Source: SFWF01 sp045539925
GTDB taxonomy: Bacteria; Bacillota; Clostridia; Oscillospirales; Acutalibacteraceae
Length of the DNA: 64,000 nt
Reading direction: 5' to 3'
Assembly (NCBI GenBank): GCA_045539925.1
Contig: JAZQGH010000142.1
Location: 89,605-153,604, forward strand
Part shown: in pieces, positions 59,047 through 64,000 of the stretch
How positions within the stretch are numbered: the stretch's first letter is position 1
Layout of the letters: every line of letters begins with the position of its first letter
The notes under the pieces: model-generated
The model's input: the letters and a program-made list of their open reading frames with translations, nothing else
What the model was told of the DNA's origin: nothing
Databases searched by the model: none
Position numbers and translations under genes: made by a program

Positions 59047-59080
59047 AAAAAAGAGGGGATTTTTAGGTCCCCTCTTTTTT
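59047..59080 (-). terminator. terminator between the duplicated lipoprotein gene and apbE
   Basis: AAAAAAGAGGGGA/TCCCCTCTTTTTT arms with T-run on the minus strand. ApbE would be expressed by read-through or from its own promoter. Confidence 0.88.
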
Positions 59081-59099
59081 GAGCTAATTTTAAGCCGAA

Positions 59100-60116
59100 T
59101 TATTTTGCAGCGTTGATAGCCTCAGCGAGGTCAGCGTTGAAAGCAGTGATGTCCATGGTGCAAACAGCATAGAGATCAGCGTCAACAGCTACATTGTGAT
59201 CGTTCTTAACTTCGGTCTTAATAGCGGTGATGTCAGCAGCGGTCTTACCAACCATCTTCTCGGTGTAAGCAGCAGCCTGCTCGTACCACTCTTTACCGAT
59301 GGGGGAAACGCCCTTCATGTTGTACTCTTCTTTGAGAACACGCTTAGTAGCCTTGAAGGTCTTCTCGCCAACAGTACCGTCAGCGCCGAAAGCAACTGTG
59401 GGCTGGATAGCGTCAACGATAGCTGCAAGAACTTTACCGTCAGCATCTACAGCGGTAGCAGCAAAGGTAGAATAAAGCTGAGCTTTTTCAGCGGTAGAAC
59501 CGGAAACGTTGGTATCTACGCCGAGACCGAGCTTGAAGGAATCAGCAGCAGCCTTGAAGGTCTTAGCCTGATCGTCTTTGCAAGCAGCAATGAAAGCAGC
59601 TTTGAAAGCAGTGATGTCCATGGTGCAAACAGCATAGATATCAGCATCGGTAGATACGTTGTGGTCATTCTTAAGCTCAGTAGTAAGAGCTTCGATGTCA
59701 GCAACGGTCTTACCAACCATCTTCTCAGCAAAAGCAGCAGCCTGCTCGTACCACTCTTTACCGATGGGAGAAACGCCCTTCATGTTGTAGTCTTCCTTCT
59801 TTTCCTTCTTGGTGCGAAGGTCAACCTTGGTAAGGTCAGCAGCATCAGCAGCGGTGACTTTGGTCTGAGCGCAGTCGAGGTCAGCAGCTACGATCTTGCC
59901 ATCTTTATCCATGATAACGGTAGCAACGGTAGCGTCAGCCTGAGCAGTCTTATCTTTAGAAGAATCTAAAGAAACGGAAACTCCCATACCGAGTTTGTAC
60001 TCTGCAGTAGCAGCAGCATCGCCAGAATCGTTAGAAGAACTGTCGGTGTTGTTGCCGCAGGCAGCGAAAGTAGCTACCATAGCAAGTGCGAGTACTAATG
60101 CAAGAATCTTTTTCAT
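59100..60116 (-). CDS. lipoprotein with two tandem FMN_bind-like repeats
   Basis: A 338-residue secreted lipoprotein (lipobox AAC, Cys near residue 20), acidic low-complexity linker and two repeats of about 145 residues. Each runs LGMGV...VDADGK or MDKDGK, then EEYNMKGVSPIGKEWYEQAAA and EKMVGKT, ending YAVCTMDITAF. The strand pattern resembles the FMN_bind fold, and apbE is adjacent, but no clear S/T-G-A-T flavinylation motif is visible. Base usage is richer in GC and alanine codons than neighbours, suggesting high expression. Function is inferred only. Confidence 0.7.
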   Translation of the reverse strand: MKKILALVLALAMVATFAACGNNTDSSSNDSGDAAATAEYKLGMGVSVSLDSSKDKTAQADATVATVIMDKDGKIVAADLDCAQTKVTAADAADLTKVDLRTKKEKKEDYNMKGVSPIGKEWYEQAAAFAEKMVGKTVADIEALTTELKNDHNVSTDADIYAVCTMDITAFKAAFIAACKDDQAKTFKAAADSFKLGLGVDTNVSGSTAEKAQLYSTFAATAVDADGKVLAAIVDAIQPTVAFGADGTVGEKTFKATKRVLKEEYNMKGVSPIGKEWYEQAAAYTEKMVGKTAADITAIKTEVKNDHNVAVDADLYAVCTMDITAFNADLAEAINAAK

Positions 60117-60184
60117 AACATTTTACTCCTTCATATAAGTAATTTTTTCTTCAAAGGGCTTGGAGTCGCCCTAAGACATTTTGT

Positions 60185-60213
60185 ATTGTACACCATTAAA
60201 ACGAAAAGGTCAA
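60185..60213 (-). promoter_or_regulatory. promoter of the duplicated lipoprotein gene
   Basis: TTGACC (60213-60208), a 17-base spacer and TACAAT (60190-60185). The leader contains an AGGGC/GCCCT hairpin before AAGGAGT, the ribosome site. Confidence 0.8.
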
Positions 60214-60243
60214 TAGTTTTCTTGAAATTTTGTTAAAAATATA

Positions 60244-61662
60244 TCAATCTGCTGTAACAACTTTAATCATATTAGTGTTTCCGCATACATTAATAGGTGC
60301 ACCGCCAAGAATTACTACCGTATCACCTTTTTTAACAACATCAATTTGCTTAGCACAATCGAGTGCGTGACGGAACAGCTTTTCTTCACTCTCTTGATTT
60401 ATAGCAAGTACGGGATGTATTCCCCAAGAAAGTGACAGCTGATGAAAGGTTTTTAGTTCTGGTGTGGAGGCAACAATAGGTTCAGAAGGTCTGAACTTAG
60501 AAAGTCTTCTCGCAGTATGACCCGATTTAGTTACTGCTATTACTGCCTGAGCACCCAGATCCTTAGCGGTTGTACAGGCGGCATCACAAATAGCGTTAGC
60601 AACATCTTTTTCGTTTATAAAACGGCGATCGGCAAACATATTCATACTGATTGCATCTGCTTCTGCCTGCTTTATAATAGCCGACATAACCTCTACTACT
60701 CTTGCGGGATGATCACCCATAGCAGTCTCTCCTGAAAGCATCACAGCACTTGTTCCGTCAAACACTGCATTTGCTACGTCGGTTATTTCTGCGCGAGTGG
60801 GGTTATAAGAATGAATCATAGATTCAAGCATCTGGGTTGCGGTTATAACTATTTTTCCAGCTCCGTAGCAGGATTTTATAAACCTCTTCTGAAGTCCGGG
60901 AAGTTTTTCGTACTCAACCTCTACACCCATATCACCGCGGGCAACCATTATACCGTTGGACTCTGCAAGAATCTCGTCAAAATTATTTATTCCCTCGCTG
61001 TTTTCTATTTTTGCAATAATCTTCAGCTTATGTCCGCCATGATAGTTTACAAAGTTACGTATAGCGATAACATCCTGTTTATTTCTCACAAAGGAAGCGG
61101 CGATATAATCCACATCGTTTTCGATAGCAAACAAAATATCAGCTTTATCCTTGTCGGATAGATAAGGCATATCGAGATGCACACCCGGTACATTGATGCC
61201 TTTGCGGTTTTTCAGTACACCGCCCACAACGACACGACAGGTTATCTCCTTTTTATCAGAAGCTTCTACCCTCAGGATAATACTTCCATCGTCTACCTTA
61301 ATAGTGTTACCCTCAGATACAAGCTTATTCAGTCCTGCATAGCTGATGCTTACAAAATCGTTGTTGCCGAGTCTATCTTCAGTAATAAGTTTGAACATCT
61401 GTCCTTCCTTAAGCTCGGTCACACCGTTTTCCAGCATACCTGTTCTTATTTCGGGGCCTTTAGTGTCAAGAAGCACTGCAGCGGGCAGTTCCAGACGGTC
61501 ACGAACCTTTCTGAAAAGCTCGATTGTTTCCTTATGAGCTTCGTGTGTTCCGTGGGAAAAATTAAGACGGGCAACATTCATTCCGCTTTTAAAAAGTTCT
61601 TCAATAACCTGCTCGTTACTGCTTGCCGGACCTAACGTACAAACTATTTTTGTTTTTCTCAT
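60244..61662 (-). CDS. pyk: pyruvate kinase
   Basis: Last enzyme of glycolysis, transferring phosphate from phosphoenolpyruvate to ADP. The 472-residue protein has TKIVCTLGPASSNEQVI, the N-site MNVARLNFSHG, KIIAKIENSEGI (catalytic Lys), MVARGDMGVE and ATQMLESMIHSYNPTRAE. The length lacks the extra C-terminal domain of Bacillus pyruvate kinase. It appears monocistronic. Confidence 0.97.
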   Translation of the reverse strand: MRKTKIVCTLGPASSNEQVIEELFKSGMNVARLNFSHGTHEAHKETIELFRKVRDRLELPAAVLLDTKGPEIRTGMLENGVTELKEGQMFKLITEDRLGNNDFVSISYAGLNKLVSEGNTIKVDDGSIILRVEASDKKEITCRVVVGGVLKNRKGINVPGVHLDMPYLSDKDKADILFAIENDVDYIAASFVRNKQDVIAIRNFVNYHGGHKLKIIAKIENSEGINNFDEILAESNGIMVARGDMGVEVEYEKLPGLQKRFIKSCYGAGKIVITATQMLESMIHSYNPTRAEITDVANAVFDGTSAVMLSGETAMGDHPARVVEVMSAIIKQAEADAISMNMFADRRFINEKDVANAICDAACTTAKDLGAQAVIAVTKSGHTARRLSKFRPSEPIVASTPELKTFHQLSLSWGIHPVLAINQESEEKLFRHALDCAKQIDVVKKGDTVVILGGAPINVCGNTNMIKVVTAD

Positions 61663-61696
61663 ATCTTTTCACCATCCACAAAATATCTCATTATAT

Positions 61697-61725
61697 AATA
61701 TACTCCTATATCTGTACATTTACAA
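61697..61725 (-). promoter_or_regulatory. promoter of pyk
   Basis: TTGTAA (61725-61720), a 17-base spacer and TATATT (61702-61697), about 35 bases before the start codon. Confidence 0.65.
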
Positions 61726-61737
61726 GTTAAATCTATG

Positions 61738-61771
61738 TAAAAAAGAAGAAGACACAGAAATCTGTGTCTTC
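61738..61771 (-). terminator. terminator of the 5S rRNA gene
   Basis: GAAGACACAGA (61748-61758) pairs with TCTGTGTCTTC (61761-61771), followed leftward by TTCTTTTTT. Confidence 0.88.
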
Positions 61772-61772
61772 C

Positions 61773-61892
<120 letters not shown>

Positions 61893-61896
61893 ACAG

Positions 61897-61925
61897 ATTA
61901 TAATATAGATAAATTCTTTTGTCAA
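61897..61925 (-). promoter_or_regulatory. promoter of the solitary 5S rRNA gene
   Basis: TTGACA (61925-61920), a 17-base spacer and TATAAT (61902-61897), ending 4 bases before the 5S region. The -35 box is 8 bases from the divergent aminotransferase -35 box. Confidence 0.85.
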
Positions 61926-61933
61926 GAAATTTA

Positions 61934-61962
61934 TTGACATTGATAAATAATAGTCTTATATT
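61934..61962 (+). promoter_or_regulatory. promoter of the aminotransferase-maf unit
   Basis: TTGACA (61934-61939), a 17-base spacer and TATATT (61957-61962), about 30 bases before the TTG start. Confidence 0.8.
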
Positions 61963-61993
61963 TATGTTATGTCATAAATAAGGAGAAATTCTA

Positions 61994-63175
61994 TTGATAA
62001 ACGAGAAAAATCTTGAGCTTGGTACAGCACGTTCGGCTATACGTGAACTTTTTGAATACGGAAAAAAGCAGGCAGCAATAGTCGGATCTGAGAATGTGTT
62101 TGATTTCAGCCTTGGCAATCCAAGCACTCCTGCTCCTAGCGAGGTAAACGAAGCCATTACTGATATAATAAATAACTTAGACCCTGTTAGTGTTCACGGT
62201 TACACAAGCGCACCCGGTTCAACAGTTGCCAGAACAGCTATAGCAGATTCTATAAACCGTCGCTTTGGTATGGATGCCGCACCTGATGAAATCTATATCA
62301 CCTGCGGTGCTGCTGCAGCACTCTGCTGTGTGCTTGGTGCGCTTACCGAAAACAGTGATACTGAATTTATCGCTATTGCTCCATATTTCCCCGAGTACAA
62401 GGTTTTTGCCGAGGGAGCAGGTGCAAAGCTCCGCGTTGTGCCTGCAGAGACCGAAAACTTTCAGATTGACTTTGCAAAACTTGAAAATACGATAAACGCT
62501 AACACCTCGGCGGTAATAATAAATTCTCCCAACAACCCGTCGGGCGTTGTTTACACAGAAAACACCATTTCTAAGTTAAGCAAACTTTTAAAGGCTAAAT
62601 CCGAAGAATTTGCCCATCCTATTTACATTATATCGGACGAGCCTTACAGAGAGCTTGTTTACGGTGACACTGTTGTTCCCTTTGTGCCAAAATATTACAA
62701 TAATACCATTGTTTGTTATTCATACAGCAAGTCACTTTCTCTCCCCGGAGAACGAATAGGTTATGTATTTGTGCCCTCCTGTGCATCAGATAGCAAGTCT
62801 GTTTTTGCGGCAGTTGCAGGTACAGGAAGAGCCTTGGGTTATGTGTGTGCACCTTCCCTGCTGCAGGAGGTTATTGCAAGATGTGTTGACGTGTCTCCCA
62901 ACCTCAGCGATTACTCGGTCAACAGAGCACTGCTTCTCGATAACCTTACCGCATACGGCTACGAATGTGTTTCACCTGACGGAGCATTTTATCTGTTTGT
63001 TAAGGCACCAAATGGTGACGGTAATGCTTTTTCAGAAAAGGCTAAAGAAAAAAATCTACTTGTTGTACCGGGTGAAAGTTTCGGCTGTAAGGAGTATGTG
63101 CGCATTTCCTACTGTGTGGACACCGAAATGATTAAGAGGGCTCTCCCCTATTTCAAGGAGTTGATAGAATGTTGA
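61994..63175 (+). CDS. pyridoxal-phosphate-dependent aminotransferase, class I
   Basis: A 393-residue fold-type I aminotransferase. It has the N-terminal FDFSLGNPSTPAPSEV, the cofactor-contact segments NSPNNPSGVVY and YIISDEPYREL, and the PLP lysine in YSYSKSLSLPGERIGYV near residue 243. The substrate is probably aspartate or another common amino acid; sequence alone does not decide. The start is TTG with AGGAG upstream. It overlaps maf by 7 bases. Confidence 0.9.
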   Translation: MINEKNLELGTARSAIRELFEYGKKQAAIVGSENVFDFSLGNPSTPAPSEVNEAITDIINNLDPVSVHGYTSAPGSTVARTAIADSINRRFGMDAAPDEIYITCGAAAALCCVLGALTENSDTEFIAIAPYFPEYKVFAEGAGAKLRVVPAETENFQIDFAKLENTINANTSAVIINSPNNPSGVVYTENTISKLSKLLKAKSEEFAHPIYIISDEPYRELVYGDTVVPFVPKYYNNTIVCYSYSKSLSLPGERIGYVFVPSCASDSKSVFAAVAGTGRALGYVCAPSLLQEVIARCVDVSPNLSDYSVNRALLLDNLTAYGYECVSPDGAFYLFVKAPNGDGNAFSEKAKEKNLLVVPGESFGCKEYVRISYCVDTEMIKRALPYFKELIEC

Positions 63176-63717
63176 TATTAGCCTCTGCCTCACCCAGACG
63201 AAAAGAGCTTATCTCGATAATTTCCAAGGATGTTTTAATAAAACCTGCTGATGTTGATGAGAGCTTTTCGGCAAATATAAAAGCCGAAGCAGTTCCAGAA
63301 ATGCTTGCGGTACGAAAAGCTTCTTTTATCGCAAAATACCATCCTGACGATACGGTTATAGGCTGCGACACCTCGGTTATAATAGACGGGGTTATTTTAG
63401 GAAAACCGACAGATACTGAGGATGCAAAAAGAATGCTCCGACTTCTTTCGGGCAAGACTCATCAGGTAATTACAGGTTGTGCTATATTCAAAAACGGACG
63501 TTCTCTTAGTTTTTCGGAGGTTACCGATGTTACATTTTACCCACTATCGGACAAGGAAATAGACGATTATGTCAATACTTTTGAACCTATGGATAAAGCA
63601 GGTGCATACGGAATTCAGGGTTACGGTTCCCTTCTTGTAAAAGAAATTCACGGTGATTATTTTAATGTTGTTGGACTTCCTGTAGGTAAGCTCAACAAGA
63701 TGCTTCATAAGATATAA
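63169..63717 (+). CDS. maf: Maf family nucleotide pyrophosphatase
   Basis: A 182-residue house-cleaning pyrophosphatase that hydrolyses modified or canonical NTPs and is linked to septum inhibition in Bacillus. Visible motifs are LASASPRRKELI (6-16), DESF, VIGCDTSVIIDG with the catalytic Asp, GKPTDTEDAKRML and GAYGIQGYGSLLV. It is coupled to the aminotransferase gene. An inverted-repeat element begins directly after its stop. Confidence 0.94.
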   Translation: MLILASASPRRKELISIISKDVLIKPADVDESFSANIKAEAVPEMLAVRKASFIAKYHPDDTVIGCDTSVIIDGVILGKPTDTEDAKRMLRLLSGKTHQVITGCAIFKNGRSLSFSEVTDVTFYPLSDKEIDDYVNTFEPMDKAGAYGIQGYGSLLVKEIHGDYFNVVGLPVGKLNKMLHKI

Positions 63718-64000
63718 AAAAATGCTGTGCGTTGGGACACACTCCATAGAGCAGTATCGGTTTTGGAATACAAATTTTCCACGAAGACTTGCCGAAAAGC
63801 CTTGATATACGGCAGTATACCTGCATTTTTCGGCTTCGCCTCGTAAAAAATTTGTTCATTACAAAACTGCAACGCACTTAAAAATGAAAATTTTTAGTGG
63901 TAGACAAGGCAAAAAGCCGCGGTAACGCTGACGCGTACCGCGGCTTTTTAACACAGAATACCGCAAAAATTTCACATTTTTAAGCGAAATTGCCCTATGG
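63718..64000. repeat. inverted-repeat element, copy B, cut by window edge
   Basis: The same family as copy A at 14140. The shared stretch includes AAGGCAAAAA, the cap TAACGCTGACGCGTA, GCAAAAATTTCAC and the outer arm (CCATAGAGCA at 63744-63753 versus the complement of 63991-64000). The central hairpin GCCGCGGTA/TACCGCGGC at 63911-63949 has T5 on both sides. A second hairpin pairs GCCGAAAA (63791-63798) with TTTTCGGC (63827-63834). There is no gene in this 283-base tail, and the right arm runs out of the window. Confidence 0.7.

Noticed and set aside
59196..59969. Long open frame (257 codons) on the plus strand opposite the duplicated lipoprotein gene
   Set aside because: It arises from the strongly biased codons of the lipoprotein gene on the other strand. 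It has no ribosome site, and the real gene has a signal peptide, promoter and terminator.

Overview
The window reads as a chromosome segment of a low-GC, endospore-forming member of the Clostridia, most like an Oscillospiraceae/Ruminococcaceae gut anaerobe. This is an inference from gene content. It carries spo0A, spoIIGA-sigE, a sigH-like sigma factor, a SpoIVFB-like M50 protease and a BofC-like protein. It also has the IspH-S1 fusion and the cleavable L27 leader with its Prp protease, both typical of Firmicutes, plus a SAM-I riboswitch, an FMN riboswitch and a T-box. TTG and GTG starts are frequent (ruvC, ruvA, potA, potD, pbp1A, ispH, uvrB, the aminotransferase). Promoters are close to the vegetative consensus with 17-bp spacers. 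Most genes lie on the minus strand. No phage, transposase, CRISPR array or antibiotic-resistance gene was seen.

Layout. 1-3.1 kb (minus): Holliday-junction operon ruvC-ruvA-ruvB followed by a methyltransferase and the start of an ABC ATPase. 3.1-7.4 kb (plus): polyamine transporter potABCD behind a strongly structured leader RNA. 7.5-9.4 kb: two tRNA-Ser genes and spoIIGA-sigE. 9.4-13.4 kb: response regulator, sensor kinase and HtrA protease, then a zinc-ribbon gene preceded by a tRNA-like element. 13.5-18.6 kb: sigH-like factor, a 309-bp inverted-repeat element, PBP1A, a BofC-like protein, DUF4364, tRNA-Thr and an XRE regulator. 18.6-25.1 kb: radical SAM pair, M50 protease with a tiny membrane partner, YgiQ and metK. 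25.3-27 kb: ribU and spo0A. 27.4-34.8 kb: SGNH hydrolase, glycosyltransferase, YbaK, and an alpha-glucan ABC uptake operon with MalQ. 35-38.6 kb: T-box-controlled pheST. 38.8-41.5 kb: uxaB-uxaA. 41.5-44.8 kb: dut, mrnC, obg, rpmA, prp, rplU. 44.9-51.4 kb: ispH-rpsA, plsC, cmk, a flavoprotein, a membrane protein, a J-protein and DUF5685. 51.5-57.8 kb: uvrA, uvrB, and a lipoprotein nuclease with a small partner. 58-61.7 kb: apbE, a tandem-duplicated lipoprotein and pyk. 61.8-63.7 kb: a solitary 5S rRNA gene, an aminotransferase and maf. 63.7 kb to the end: a second copy of the inverted-repeat element, cut by the window edge.

How the genes work together. The sporulation genes cover initiation (Spo0A, perhaps the SigH-like factor), early mother-cell control (SpoIIGA processing SigE) and possibly later pro-sigma processing (M50 protease plus a small membrane protein). 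The sugar operons point to use of alpha-glucans and of galacturonate. The remainder is core information processing and envelope synthesis.

Most worth a second look. (1) A 309-bp element with terminal inverted repeats occurs twice, and its hairpin stems differ between copies while base pairing is kept. (2) The potA leader has mutually exclusive pairings. (3) A 62-nt CCA-ending tRNA-like element has no anticodon arm. (4) tRNA-Thr lies between two convergent perfect-consensus promoters. (5) A lone 5S rRNA gene has its own promoter and terminator.
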